Of a DNA stretch of 64,000 nucleotides, positions 52,967-61,480 are shown piece after piece (positions within the stretch are counted from its first letter, which is position 1; every line of letters begins with the position of its first letter). Made by a program: the position numbers and the translations under genes. The stretch covers positions 132,210 through 196,209 of the forward strand of contig JBCCQA010000006.1 in the NCBI GenBank assembly GCA_039024635.1, read 5' to 3'. The notes under the pieces were generated by a model. That model was not told the DNA's origin. It made no database searches and saw nothing but the letters and a program-made list of their open reading frames with translations. This stretch comes from Kuafuiihalomonas sp039024635 (lineage in GTDB: Bacteria; Myxococcota; Kuafuiibacteriia; Kuafuiibacteriales; Kuafuiibacteriaceae).

Positions 52967-53707
52967 TCAGACCTGGGCCATGCCTCCATCCACGACGTAC
53001 TCGGCGCCAGTCACGAAAGACGACAGCTCCGAGAGGAGGAAAAGGGCTACATTTCCCACCTCCTCGCTCTTGCCGAATCGCTTCAAGGGAACCCGGGCAA
53101 GGATGCCCTCGGCCATTTGGGCCTGGACCTCCTGCGGGAGACCCGTTCGGTTGAAGAAGTCCGTCTCGATCGGCCCCGGACTGACGGCGTTGACCCGGAT
53201 ATTGCGGGGCGAGAGCTCCGACGCCAATACGCGGACAAGGTTCCGCAAAGCCGCCTTGGTGGGGCCGTACACCGTGGCGGCCGGCATACCCATCACGTTG
53301 ACGATGGAGGTGTTGAAGACCAGAGACGCCCCGTCATCGAAGAGACCAGACAGGGCCTTGGTCTGCAGCAGGGGACCACGGACGTTGACGGCGAACTGAG
53401 CGTCGAAAGCTTCGGACGTCACATCGGTGTGAGGGAGCATCTTTCCGTAGCCGGCGTTGGCGAAGAAGCCGTCCAGCCCGCCCAGGCGGTCGGCGACCTC
53501 TTGGGCCAAGGCTTCGGCCGCACCAGGATCACCCGCGTCGTTTTGGATGGCGTCGATGCCTTCGGCTTTCAGGGCTTCGATGCGGTCGGCGTTTGTTCCT
53601 GTAGCCAGCACTTTCGCGCCCGCCGCCTTGAGCTGCTGAGCGGCTGCGCGACCGATGCCGCTGGTTCCGCCGGTGACGAGGATTCGTTTGTCGTTGAAGT
53701 CGAACAT
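52967..53707 (-). CDS. Short-chain dehydrogenase/reductase
   Basis: A 246-residue classical SDR. NAD(P)-binding TGGTSGIGRAAAQQL; NAGYG in the fourth strand; catalytic serine in NTSIVNV and YGPTK as the Y-x-x-x-K pair; C-terminal RFGKSEEVGNVALFLLSELS and VTGAEYVVDGG typical of 3-oxoacyl-ACP reductase/glucose dehydrogenase-like members. The substrate is not deducible. Start ATG 53705-53707; the FGE-like gene follows 11 bases after its stop. Confidence 0.92.
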   Translation of the reverse strand: MFDFNDKRILVTGGTSGIGRAAAQQLKAAGAKVLATGTNADRIEALKAEGIDAIQNDAGDPGAAEALAQEVADRLGGLDGFFANAGYGKMLPHTDVTSEAFDAQFAVNVRGPLLQTKALSGLFDDGASLVFNTSIVNVMGMPAATVYGPTKAALRNLVRVLASELSPRNIRVNAVSPGPIETDFFNRTGLPQEVQAQMAEGILARVPLKRFGKSEEVGNVALFLLSELSSFVTGAEYVVDGGMAQV

Positions 53708-53826
53708 CGAGGCGGAGTCTGACCCTGTCGACCCAGGCCGACTAGCCGCCCTGGTGGAATGACAGCGTTTCCAGAAGGGAAACTCAGGGCTCCCCGAACC
53801 AGAAGGCTCTCCGTATGCGTACTTCT

Positions 53827-54246
53827 CTAATCAGGAATGGGCTTTCTTCGCATGGACTTCTTGTCAGCCTGGGCCCTCTTGGCGCGAAGCCTGCGCTCCT
53901 TGCTCCCTTTGGTGGGTCGGGTGGGTTGCCGCTTCTTGGGGACCTTCGACGCTGCGTCGAGGATCTCCTTCATACGTTCCCGCGCCAGGACCAGGTTCCG
54001 CGACCGAACTCTCGTGTCGTCCACCGACACCAACAGCTCGTCCGTCTTGGTGAGGCGCGGAGCTAGCCGACTTCGTAGGTGTTGCTTGAGTGGCCCCGAA
54101 AGAGCCGAGTCCGCGAGGGACCATCGTAGGGTCACTCGCGTCTCGGTCTTGTTGACGTGCTGACCACCTGGCCCCGAGGCCCGGCTGGTTTCTACTCGCA
54201 GCTCAGACTCGGGCAGGACGGCGCCGTTGGCGAGAAGGAGGTCCAC
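53827..54246 (-). CDS. arfB: Alternative ribosome-rescue factor ArfB (YaeJ/ICT1-like)
   Basis: A 139-residue class-I-release-factor-like peptidyl-tRNA hydrolase that frees ribosomes stalled without a stop codon. The catalytic GGQ occurs in ASGPGGQHVNKTETRVTLRW, followed by a linker and the basic C-terminal tail (RRLRAKRAQADKKSMRRKP) that enters the empty mRNA channel. GTG at 54244-54246 with GGGG just upstream is preferred; a TTG at 54253 is the alternative. Length is close to E. coli ArfB (140). Confidence 0.92.
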   Translation of the reverse strand: MDLLLANGAVLPESELRVETSRASGPGGQHVNKTETRVTLRWSLADSALSGPLKQHLRSRLAPRLTKTDELLVSVDDTRVRSRNLVLARERMKEILDAASKVPKKRQPTRPTKGSKERRLRAKRAQADKKSMRRKPIPD

Positions 54247-54337
54247 GAACCCCAAAGTGGGGCCGTGAACGCTCGTTGAGAAGTGAAGAAAGGAACAATG
54301 CCCTGGCGCGGGCTCGGAGCAGGCGCCGGAGATGCAG

Positions 54338-56137
54338 TCAGGGAGCCAGACCGCCGTTTGTGACCACCAAGTTGTCGATTCGGCCCAGGTCTCCAGAAAC
54401 CGAGACTGAGATGTCCTTGTTATAGTCCCAAGCCAAAGTGTAGGTGCCCGGCGCTAGCTGAGTCTCAAAGAAGCCTGACTGAATGCCCGCTCGACTCAGG
54501 TTGAGGGTTCCGTCGATGGTAAACTCGAGGAAATCGCAGCAAGACTCACTCTCGACCTCCCAATCGAACTCGACGGCACCTCCGGGAGCCCGAATCTCAA
54601 TCTCGAGGGTCATGGTGCTGTTCTGAAGGTCGTTGATGTTCCCGGATTCGGCCGAGAACATGCCAGTGATGGGGCTCGTACCCGAAGCAAACCAGTCAGC
54701 GTCCCCACTCAGCTCGTAGTCGGAAGATAGAGTGCCCGATTCGAAGTCGTCCTCGAAGTCTGGACAAATAGCCGGACACGGACCGCCACAGTCGACGCCC
54801 TGTTCGCTGCCGTTGGCCACACCATCGGTGCAGCTTGGGACCGCACAGGTATTGTTCATGTCACAGACTCCGCTCTGACAGTCGGCAGCCACCAAACAAG
54901 CCAGGTTGTCGGCGCAGGGCGCGCATGTGCTTCCGCCGCAATCAACGTCCGTTTCATCTTGGTTGACGCGGAGGTCTGAGCAGGAGGGATCGAGGCACAC
55001 GAGGTTCTGCAGGTCGCAGATGTTCGACAGACAGTCCTCGTCGGCCGCGCAGAACTGGCCCACCAGGCAGCCCCCACAGGTCGCCCCGCCGCAGTCGACG
55101 TCGACCTCGTCTTGGTTGCGAACTTCGTCTTCACAGGTCGCCGCCGTACAGCTGCCCTGGCGACACACCCGGCTTTCGCAGTCGCGCTCGTCTTCACAGG
55201 CCAAATCATCCCCGCAGCGAGGACAGTCGAGTCCTCCACAGTCGACGTCGGTTTCGTTGCCGTTGGTGACGCCGTCCATGCAGCTCGGCGGGACGCACAT
55301 GCTCATGGTGCAGGCGACGGTCACGCAGTCATCGGCGTCGATACAGGCTTCGCCGATCTCGCAAGCGCCGCAGACGTCACCACCGCAGTCGGTGTCGGTC
55401 TCATCCTGATTGGTGCGGCCGTCTTCGCAGGACTGGGCCGCGCAGCGGCCTTCGCAGACGCCGCTCTCGCAGTCCGCGTCGACCAGACAGACGGTATCCA
55501 GGGCGCAACCGGGGCAGCCCGCCCCGCAGTCCACGTCAAGCTCTGCGCCGTTTTGGATTCCGTCGGTGCAGCTCGGCGCGGCGCAGGTTCCTGCGTCGCA
55601 AACGCCGCTCACGCAGTCGGTTTCGTCGTCGCAGCTCTGCCCGGCCGGGCAAGCCCCGCAGCTGCCGCCACAGTCCACACCGGTTTCGTCCCCGTTGTTG
55701 AGGCCGTCGAAGCAGTTGGGCGCCTGGCACTGCCCGGCCTGACAGGAGCCGGCGGCGCAGTCGCCGTTCCCACCGCAGCCCTGGCCCTGAAGGCAGGGCT
55801 CACAAGTCCCTCCGCCGCAGTCGATGTCCGTTTCGGCGCCATTTCGGCGGCCATCAGTGCAGGACTGAGAGGGTGCGCAAAGGCCCCCGTCACAGAGCCC
55901 CGACTGACAGTCGTCTGCGTCGATGCAGCTCTCTCCGATGCGACAGCCGATGCAGTCTCCACCACAGTCAACGTCGGTTTCTTCCCCGTTGACGATGCCG
56001 TCGCCACAGCTGGCTGTGACTTCGTCGGATTCCCCGCAGGCCTGCAGGCTGGCCACGCCCAATGTAAGGGCAAAGGCGGTGATGAATGGTACGAGACAGC
56101 AACTAAGACTAGTTGTCTCCCCTAGCTTCCCAGGCAT
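54338..56137 (-). CDS. Cysteine-rich nine-repeat lipoprotein with a C-terminal beta-sandwich-like domain
   Basis: A 599-residue protein starting with MPGKLGETTSLSCC and a hydrophobic stretch ending LGVASLQAC, a lipobox at about residue 34. Residues ~40-475 consist of nine ~48-residue repeats. Each opens with a form of CxDGxxNGxETDVDCGG and holds about six further cysteines plus the phrase DADDCQSGVCD. Aspartate-rich loops suggest calcium binding and disulfide knots, like thrombospondin or EGF-type rods. The C-terminal ~135 residues (FEDDFESGTLSSDYELSGDA onward) resemble MAM/jelly-roll binding domains. Likely a surface-exposed adhesive rod. ATG at 56135-56137; a longer frame reaches 56191. Confidence 0.85.
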   Translation of the reverse strand: MPGKLGETTSLSCCLVPFITAFALTLGVASLQACGESDEVTASCGDGIVNGEETDVDCGGDCIGCRIGESCIDADDCQSGLCDGGLCAPSQSCTDGRRNGAETDIDCGGGTCEPCLQGQGCGGNGDCAAGSCQAGQCQAPNCFDGLNNGDETGVDCGGSCGACPAGQSCDDETDCVSGVCDAGTCAAPSCTDGIQNGAELDVDCGAGCPGCALDTVCLVDADCESGVCEGRCAAQSCEDGRTNQDETDTDCGGDVCGACEIGEACIDADDCVTVACTMSMCVPPSCMDGVTNGNETDVDCGGLDCPRCGDDLACEDERDCESRVCRQGSCTAATCEDEVRNQDEVDVDCGGATCGGCLVGQFCAADEDCLSNICDLQNLVCLDPSCSDLRVNQDETDVDCGGSTCAPCADNLACLVAADCQSGVCDMNNTCAVPSCTDGVANGSEQGVDCGGPCPAICPDFEDDFESGTLSSDYELSGDADWFASGTSPITGMFSAESGNINDLQNSTMTLEIEIRAPGGAVEFDWEVESESCCDFLEFTIDGTLNLSRAGIQSGFFETQLAPGTYTLAWDYNKDISVSVSGDLGRIDNLVVTNGGLAP

Positions 56138-56166
56138 GCGCGGAAGAAAGCGTTCCGAGGTGATCC

Positions 56167-56760
56167 ATGACAACCCGCGTAAACCCCCCACGGCCAGAAA
56201 TGCAGATCTTCGAGCTCGATGAGGCGAAGGACGCGGTCACCTTCCGGACGTCCTTGCGTTGGCCGGAACGAGCGCTCTCCGATGAGCACGCCCATCGATG
56301 GCTCCTGCGTCGCCAGGACGACGGTCTTTTTGGGCGAGTGGAGGCGCCTTATCACGGTGACCCGGCCCCTTCGGACCGCGAGGTGACATGCCTCTGGGAG
56401 TTCGAGGTCGCCGAGCTCTTTCTGGGGGGAGCAGACGGTCGCTACACGGAGCTCGAGCTATCGCCCCACGGCCTGCACCTCCTCCTGGCCTTTTCGGCTC
56501 CTCGGGTCCGGTCCACCGCGGCGCCAGAGGAAGCGCTCCAGGAGCTGGTGACAGCGCGAAGCCAAGACCGCTGGTCGGCCCACTTCCTTCTCCCTTGGGC
56601 GTGGGTGCCCCTGGACTGGGATAGAGCGTGCAGCTTTGGCCTCCACGGTCGAGGCGAACAGCGTCAGTACCTCTTGGCTGCTCCCATGCCGGGCGAGCAT
56701 CCGGACTTCCATCAGCCCGCCTACTTTCCGAGGCTGCCGTGCGCTTTCGACCCTCGGTGA
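56167..56760 (+). CDS. UPF0462 (C4orf33)-like protein with CBM9/DOMON-type fold
   Basis: A 197-residue protein with the pattern LWEFEVAELFLGG...YTELELSPHGLHLL, matching UPF0462 proteins and more distantly the carbohydrate-binding CBM9 sandwich. No signal peptide. Function is not known; many homologues stand alone. ATG 56167-56169 with GAGG six bases before it. It is divergent from the repeat lipoprotein with only 29 bases between start codons. Confidence 0.78.
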   Translation: MTTRVNPPRPEMQIFELDEAKDAVTFRTSLRWPERALSDEHAHRWLLRRQDDGLFGRVEAPYHGDPAPSDREVTCLWEFEVAELFLGGADGRYTELELSPHGLHLLLAFSAPRVRSTAAPEEALQELVTARSQDRWSAHFLLPWAWVPLDWDRACSFGLHGRGEQRQYLLAAPMPGEHPDFHQPAYFPRLPCAFDPR

Positions 56761-56877
56761 GCGAAGCGCGTGCCGGATGAGAGCCGGTCCTTTCTCGCTG
56801 AAGCTTCGGCCTCGTCGATCCGTGGGACGCTCCGTCGTCGACAAGCGTCGCCTCCGGCAGCTAGCGTGGCCGTCAGC

Positions 56878-57330
56878 ATGTGGAGCTTGATGCTGGGTCT
56901 CAGTCTCGTGATGGGCGACGTGGCCGAGCCCCTGTCGAGCGAAGAACAGCAGCAGGTCGACGCTCTCACCAACGACCTGAACAGCCCCTTCTGTCCCGGT
57001 CGCACCCTTGCCACCTGCACCAGCCCCAAAGCGGGCGAGTGGCGGGACGACATCCGCGGGTGGGTCCAAGAGGGCGTAAACGGCGAGCAGATTCGAAGCC
57101 GCCTTCAGGAGCGCGTGCCGGACTTTAGACTCTCGGCCCGGCCGCCCGGGGCATGGTCGACCACCGCGCCCGCCATCGTTCTGTCGGTCTTGACCCTGGC
57201 CTTCCTGGCCGTGGCTCTCCGACTGCGTCCTGGTGCGAGGGCGGCGCCGAGTCCCGAGAGCCCGAAGCAGGAGTCCGAGGACTCGGAGGCCCAATTAGAG
57301 CTTCGACGCCAGCTGGCCGACCTCGACTGA
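56878..57330 (+). CDS. CcmH/CycL-like cytochrome c biogenesis protein with altered cysteine motif
   Basis: A 150-residue protein with signal peptide (MWSLMLGLSLVMGDVAE), a three-helix CcmH-like domain and a membrane span (AIVLSVLTLAFLAVALRLR) with a polar tail. CcmH reduces apocytochrome c via LRCxxCQ. Here the corresponding stretch is LNSPFCPGRTLATCTSPKAG: the first motif cysteine is serine, the second remains and a new cysteine stands eight residues later; the following EWRDDIRGWVQEGVNGEQI and LQERV are CcmH-like. Thiol chemistry may differ or be lost. No other ccm genes are nearby. The ATG start is chosen; a GTG lies 12 bases upstream. Confidence 0.72.
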   Translation: MWSLMLGLSLVMGDVAEPLSSEEQQQVDALTNDLNSPFCPGRTLATCTSPKAGEWRDDIRGWVQEGVNGEQIRSRLQERVPDFRLSARPPGAWSTTAPAIVLSVLTLAFLAVALRLRPGARAAPSPESPKQESEDSEAQLELRRQLADLD

Positions 57331-57336
57331 AGAGCA

Positions 57337-58206
57337 TCAGAAAAGGAGGAGCTCGCCCGCGTCACAAGCCTCGGGTCCGTCGTCCTGCACTTCGAGGTCT
57401 TCGCTGAGGTGGGCGGCGTACTGGGCTTCGACCTCTTGGCCCACACCGATCTCGCGGACGAACTGATTTCGGACCGTGACCAGGATGCGGTCGATGCCCT
57501 CGATGTCCTGGATCATGGGGTCCTGGAATTGAAGCTCGCTCAGGGCCTGGCGGGCCTGTTCGAGGATGCGCTCCAGGGTTTCGGTCCCGATCTCGTTTGA
57601 GCTCTGCATCTGGGAGACCATCTCGGCCTGTCGCCACTGCTGCTTGCGGTGCAGCTCCTCGACCATGCCTCGGGCTTGCTCGGCCTCCTCGGCGATCTCG
57701 GGGAGCATCCTGAGAAGTCGGTCGATGAGGTCTTCAATCTTCCGGTTCGCGCCCGCGATGTCCTCGCTCAAGTCCCGCACCTCTTTAGCGATGACGTCGA
57801 AGGCCTTCTTGTCGCTGCCCGTCAGACGACTGGCCTCGACCCGCGCATTCAGAGCCAAGAGACGAGACGCGGTGGCTGCACCTTCGATGGCGAGCCCTGC
57901 TTTACGGATGTCGGAGGAGTACTGGAGCGCCTCCCGGACCTTGCTGCACTGATCGACGACGGTGTGTCTGACCTCTTCGACCAGGCCCTCCAAAGACCCA
58001 TCCTCGGACGACGCCATGGATTCCTTCGTGCGCTCGATGAAGCTTCGGGCCGCCTTGACGATGCCGTTGATCTTATCGCCGGCGCGGAAGACGCCGTCGT
58101 CGCTGACCCTTCGAGCATGGCGAATGCGGCCCAGAATCTTTTCACGCCCTTCGTCGAAGGCGTCGAGCCAGGCGTCCCGGGCGGACTCGAACGACGGCGT
58201 GGACAT
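57337..58206 (-). CDS. Soluble chemoreceptor-like helical protein of a chemosensory operon
   Basis: A 289-residue, mostly helical protein. It contains ATASRLLALNARVEASRLTG then KKAFDVIAKEVRDLSEDIA, a weakened receptor tip resembling MCP signalling hairpins, and later ALSELQFQDPMIQDIEGIDR, a phrase found in CheZ-like or CheC-associated helices. No membrane spans. It ends ...CDAGELLLF, a short acidic-hydrophobic tail similar to that of the CheX-like protein two genes upstream. It begins eight bases after cheY's stop, so the three genes form one operon. It could be a cytoplasmic receptor or a phosphatase-type regulator of CheY. Confidence 0.8.
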   Translation of the reverse strand: MSTPSFESARDAWLDAFDEGREKILGRIRHARRVSDDGVFRAGDKINGIVKAARSFIERTKESMASSEDGSLEGLVEEVRHTVVDQCSKVREALQYSSDIRKAGLAIEGAATASRLLALNARVEASRLTGSDKKAFDVIAKEVRDLSEDIAGANRKIEDLIDRLLRMLPEIAEEAEQARGMVEELHRKQQWRQAEMVSQMQSSNEIGTETLERILEQARQALSELQFQDPMIQDIEGIDRILVTVRNQFVREIGVGQEVEAQYAAHLSEDLEVQDDGPEACDAGELLLF

Positions 58207-58213
58207 GCTCGGC

Positions 58214-58582
58214 TCAGGCCGTGAGCTTCTGCACGGCGGCCAAGAGGTGGTCCGCCTTGAAAGGCTTCACGATCCAACCCTTGGCCCCGAGCTCTTTGGC
58301 CTGGGAGATCAGTTGAGGGTTGCCCTCGGTGGTCAGCATCACGATGGGAAGCTCGGCCCGTGCGCCGCCCTTCTTGACGCGGCCCACCATCTCCAGGCCG
58401 TTCATGCGCGGCATGTTCACGTCACAAATGACCATGGCGATGTCCTCGCTGGACTCGATGGTCTCGGCACCCACCCGGCCATCCTCAGCCTCGGCGACAG
58501 CGTAGCCGGCCTGCTCCAGGACGGAGGACACCTGCTGACGTACAGTCACGGAGTCGTCTACAACCAAAATCTTCTTCGACAT
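58214..58582 (-). CDS. cheY: CheY-like single-domain response regulator
   Basis: A 122-residue receiver domain without output domain. Phosphorylation site D54 in VICDVNMPRMNGL; acid pair DD in LVVDDSVTVRQQ; threonine in MLTTEGNP; lysine in WIVKPFKAD. The NPQLISQAKELGAKGWIVKP pattern is that of chemotaxis CheY proteins in deltaproteobacteria. It lies between the CheX-like and receptor-like genes on the minus strand. No CheA is encoded in this window, so the phosphodonor is elsewhere. Confidence 0.93.
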   Translation of the reverse strand: MSKKILVVDDSVTVRQQVSSVLEQAGYAVAEAEDGRVGAETIESSEDIAMVICDVNMPRMNGLEMVGRVKKGGARAELPIVMLTTEGNPQLISQAKELGAKGWIVKPFKADHLLAAVQKLTA

Positions 58583-58607
58583 TCTCGATCTTTCCTCTGG
58601 CCGTTCC

Positions 58608-59120
58608 TCAGAACAGCATCATGTCGCCTTCGCTGGCGATCTTCTCTTCGGTCGCTCGGACCTCGACTTCTCCCGACAGTTCCAAGTCGAGCCAGACCCG
58701 GACGTTGCCGTCGGGCCCCTCGAAGTCGAAGGCCTCCATCTGTCCTTCTTCGTCGATGGTGAGGGCTTGGCCCCGAACGGCGAGGGGGGTGGTCATCTGT
58801 AAGTCCACGCCCCGGGCGACCATTCGGTTCTTCACCCGACCCAGGAGCTGGTTGGCGAGCTCGGCGCTCCAGTCTCGACGGGACGAGTTGCGCGTGGCAG
58901 CCTGGCTCTTCTCCAGGACACTGCTCGTCGTGCCGACGATCATCGCGCCCCGCATGTGGTCGCGGGTGAAGCCAATGATTCCGGCCAGCTCGATGGCCGG
59001 GTCGAGGTGGTCAGGGCAGAATTCGAGCGAGACGCCATAGGTCTCGAAGAGCTCAACGCTGCAGTTCTTCGTGAGTTCCCTCATCAATTCACGGACCGCG
59101 CTCATGGACGAAGAGCTCAT
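58608..59120 (-). CDS. CheX/CheC-family phosphatase-like chemotaxis protein
   Basis: A 170-residue protein whose middle resembles CheX-type CheY-P phosphatases: GIIGFTRDHMRGAMIVGTTS then RRDWSAELANQLLGRVKNRM (the family pattern E-x2-N-x2-G), and a later beta-rich half. It ends GDMMLF, similar to the GELLLF end of the receptor-like protein in the same operon. Start ATG 59118-59120; the gene precedes cheY by 25 bases. Dephosphorylation of CheY-P is the likely role. Confidence 0.8.
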   Translation of the reverse strand: MSSSSMSAVRELMRELTKNCSVELFETYGVSLEFCPDHLDPAIELAGIIGFTRDHMRGAMIVGTTSSVLEKSQAATRNSSRRDWSAELANQLLGRVKNRMVARGVDLQMTTPLAVRGQALTIDEEGQMEAFDFEGPDGNVRVWLDLELSGEVEVRATEEKIASEGDMMLF

Positions 59121-59260
59121 CGGACGTCCGTGCGAAACCGTGAGACTCCTGGATTGTTCTCCCGCGTATTCTCGAAACCCATCCTAGGTCCTCTCACTTT
59201 GTGACGCCAGCACTTCGAGCTGACAGGCATCGAACGGAATCAGGAGGCTCAGGTCCTGAC

Positions 59261-59436
59261 GAGTGTGTCGGTCCTGAAGCTCGATAGTTCCCGTCGAGTC
59301 ATCGGCCGTCCTGATGGACCAGCTTCTGAGCTGGATAGGCCCCCCCGACCGAGAGGCCACGGCCCGAGGCCGCTGAGCCACGAGAGCGGTCGAGGGCCGG
59401 CGGGAAGCGACCCGAATTTCGTGATCGATACACTAG
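59261..59436 (+). repeat. Intergenic ~180-bp element, copy 2
   Basis: A 176-bp second copy of the element at 49134-49314, in the same orientation. It begins GAGTGTGTCGGTCC (imperfect match to the first copy's end) and closes with GATCGATACACTAG (59423-59436; copy 1 has GATCGTACACTAG). Here the hairpin CCAGCTTCTGAGCTGG (59319-59334) is perfect whereas in copy 1 the same place has changed on both sides, giving a different fold. It lies in the 398-bp divergent gap between the CheX-like gene and a membrane-protein gene. Confidence 0.62.
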
Positions 59437-59518
59437 GTCCTTGGGCCGACCCTCGTCGGCCGTCACGCCACGGTCTTGTCGTTGACCGCTCGGGCATCAC
59501 CTCGGTAGCGGAGGCCGG

Positions 59519-60217
59519 GTGGAGATCGTCGAGAAGCTTCACGTGGTGGCCGGCTTCTTGGCACTCACGACTTTTTGGGTCCCTCTCGTCACCCGAAGAG
59601 GCAGTCGACTGCATCGCCGGACGGGATGGATCTACTCGGTCTCGATGAGCTACGTCGCGCTGAGCGCCATACTCTTGGGGGTGGGTCGATGGTTGGGGAG
59701 GCTTCCGGGCTCGCCTGCGATCGGATTGTTCTTGGCCTACTTGGGATTGTTCGCGGGTTGCTGCGTAGCCCACGGCCTCGTTGCGCTCCGGACCAAGCAG
59801 CGCAGTGGAGCCCTGCCCGTTTCGGCGCCGGTTGTCTTGCTGTCCACCGTACAACTCCTATTGGGCCCGCTCGTGATCTACATCGGTCTGCGCAGCAGCA
59901 GCCAGCTGCTGGTCTGGTTTCCGCTGCTGCCGATCTTCGTGTCTGCGAGCCAGCTCCGCTACTGGCTACGGCCGCCCCAAGAGAAGATGCACTGGTGGAT
60001 GGAGCATACCGGCGGTATGTTCGCGGCCTCCATTGGAACGCTGACCGCCTTCGCCGTGTTCGGCGGACCGAGGCTGCTCGGCGTGGGCTCGACCCACCCG
60101 GCCCTTTGGGTCGCGCCCAGCGTCTTGATGGTGCCGCTTCTCATCCGCACCCAGCAAAAGGACCGAGCTCGCTTCGCAGCCCGAGCTTGGGCTAAGCCGT
60201 CTCGAACAAGCGCTTGA
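59519..60217 (+). CDS. DUF2306-like integral membrane protein
   Basis: A 232-residue protein with about seven hydrophobic segments. The beginning EKLHVVAGFLALTTFWVPLV with RGSRLHRRTGWIYSVSMSYV and the later MHWWMEHTGGMFAASIG match the DUF2306/COG5395 group, where conserved histidines in spans may bind a metal or heme; the function is undefined. GTG 59519-59521 with GGAGG just upstream. The 3' end overlaps the convergent glycosyltransferase gene by 26 bases. Confidence 0.78.
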   Translation: MEIVEKLHVVAGFLALTTFWVPLVTRRGSRLHRRTGWIYSVSMSYVALSAILLGVGRWLGRLPGSPAIGLFLAYLGLFAGCCVAHGLVALRTKQRSGALPVSAPVVLLSTVQLLLGPLVIYIGLRSSSQLLVWFPLLPIFVSASQLRYWLRPPQEKMHWWMEHTGGMFAASIGTLTAFAVFGGPRLLGVGSTHPALWVAPSVLMVPLLIRTQQKDRARFAARAWAKPSRTSA

Positions 60218-61379
60218 GTTCGGCCGCGTTCTTCTCGACATCATGCATCTGGAGGGCGGCGGCTCGACCTCGGCGACCCATTTCGGTCAGGGCGTGGGTC
60301 GAGCTCATCAGGAGCTGATCGATGCCTTCGGCCAGGCCGTCGATGTCGCCGGCTGGAACTAGCCAGCCGTTGTCCTTATCCTTCACCAGCTCAGGAATCC
60401 CTGCAATGTAGGTCGTCACGACGGGGCGTGCCATGGCCATGGCCTCCATCAGGACCACCGGTAGGCCTTCGGCAAAGCTGGGCAGCACCATGCCTCGCGC
60501 GTTCCGCAGCGCCTGCTGAACCTCTTCCCCGCTCGCCCAGCCCAAGAACTTCACTTGACGCTGAAGCCCGAGCTCTTTGACCCGCTGCTCGAGGGGCGCT
60601 CTGAGCTCCCCATCGCCAATGAGGCGGACCTCGAAGTCCCGGTGCCGTGTCCGGCCCAGGGCCTCGACCAGGATCATCTGGCCCTTCTGCTCCGAAAGGC
60701 GACCGATGCAGACGAGCACGTTGGTAGCGGGAACGTGGGTGCTGTCAGCCTGCACGAAGCTGGCGTCGACGCCGCAGCGAACGACGTGAACCTTGTCCCA
60801 GTGCGCGTAGCCGATGCGGCGCAAGATCTGGCTGCGGCCAAAAGAGCTGATGCCACAGGTGAAGCGAGAGCGCTCCACCTTCAGGCCCAAAGACAGCTCG
60901 AAGGGGCGGTCGAACTCTTCGGGACCATGGACTGTGAAGCTGTAACTGGGACCCCCCGCCGCCTGGCACAGCATGGCCACGGTGGCCGAATTGGTCCCGA
61001 AGTGGGCGTGCACGTGCTTGACGCCCCGCTCCTGACAAAGGTCCCGCAGTCGAAGGGCCTCACCGAGGTAGGCCGCATGGACCGCCTTTCGATCGGCTCG
61101 ACTCGCAACCTGAGTCGCGAGGCGCATCGCCTCGCCGAGCTGGCCCGGAGCCCTCAGAGACTGGAGCCCCGAGGTCAGGAAGTCAGTGGGCGTCTCCTGG
61201 AGAATGACGGTGGTCTTCTCGGCCTCGGCCTGATCGGCCGGATCTCGGAGCGCCTCGGGGTTCGGCCGAACTGAGAAGCGCTCCACCTCCATGCCTAGAC
61301 CTTCGAGCGCCGAGATCTCCCGCCGAACGAAAGTGTGGCTGATCTTGGGGTACTGGTTGATGAGATAACCGATCCGCAC
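60192..61379 (-). CDS. Glycosyltransferase family 4
   Basis: A 395-residue GT-B-fold enzyme. The start RIGYLINQYPKISHTFVRRE is the classic N-terminus of GT4 proteins in exopolysaccharide or colanic-acid-like clusters; HVHAHFGTNSATVAML and YSFTVHGPEEF follow. The C-terminal half carries the donor-binding site: SFAEGLPVVLMEAMAMARPV (E-x7-E) and GIPELVKD. GTG at 61377-61379 is chosen because homologous sequence begins there; the frame continues upstream through non-coding text. Acceptor and sugar unknown; no polysaccharide cluster accompanies it here. Confidence 0.9.
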   Translation of the reverse strand: MRIGYLINQYPKISHTFVRREISALEGLGMEVERFSVRPNPEALRDPADQAEAEKTTVILQETPTDFLTSGLQSLRAPGQLGEAMRLATQVASRADRKAVHAAYLGEALRLRDLCQERGVKHVHAHFGTNSATVAMLCQAAGGPSYSFTVHGPEEFDRPFELSLGLKVERSRFTCGISSFGRSQILRRIGYAHWDKVHVVRCGVDASFVQADSTHVPATNVLVCIGRLSEQKGQMILVEALGRTRHRDFEVRLIGDGELRAPLEQRVKELGLQRQVKFLGWASGEEVQQALRNARGMVLPSFAEGLPVVLMEAMAMARPVVTTYIAGIPELVKDKDNGWLVPAGDIDGLAEGIDQLLMSSTHALTEMGRRGRAAALQMHDVEKNAAELKRLFETA

Positions 61380-61480
61380 GGTCCGGGGGACATACCATTG
61401 ATGTCGCAAGCATTCGATGACGGTGCGGCGCCAAACCCACACCTGGCCCTCATCGGCTCGATCCTGCCAGGAGACCAGCC

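Noticed and set aside
55112..56125. Long alanine-rich frame opposite the cysteine-rich repeat gene
   Set aside because: It arises from the repeated DNA of the lipoprotein gene; it has no independent protein features.
59184..59381. Short minus-strand frame in the gap after the CheX-like gene
   Set aside because: Most of it falls in copy 2 of the intergenic element; no start signal or family text.
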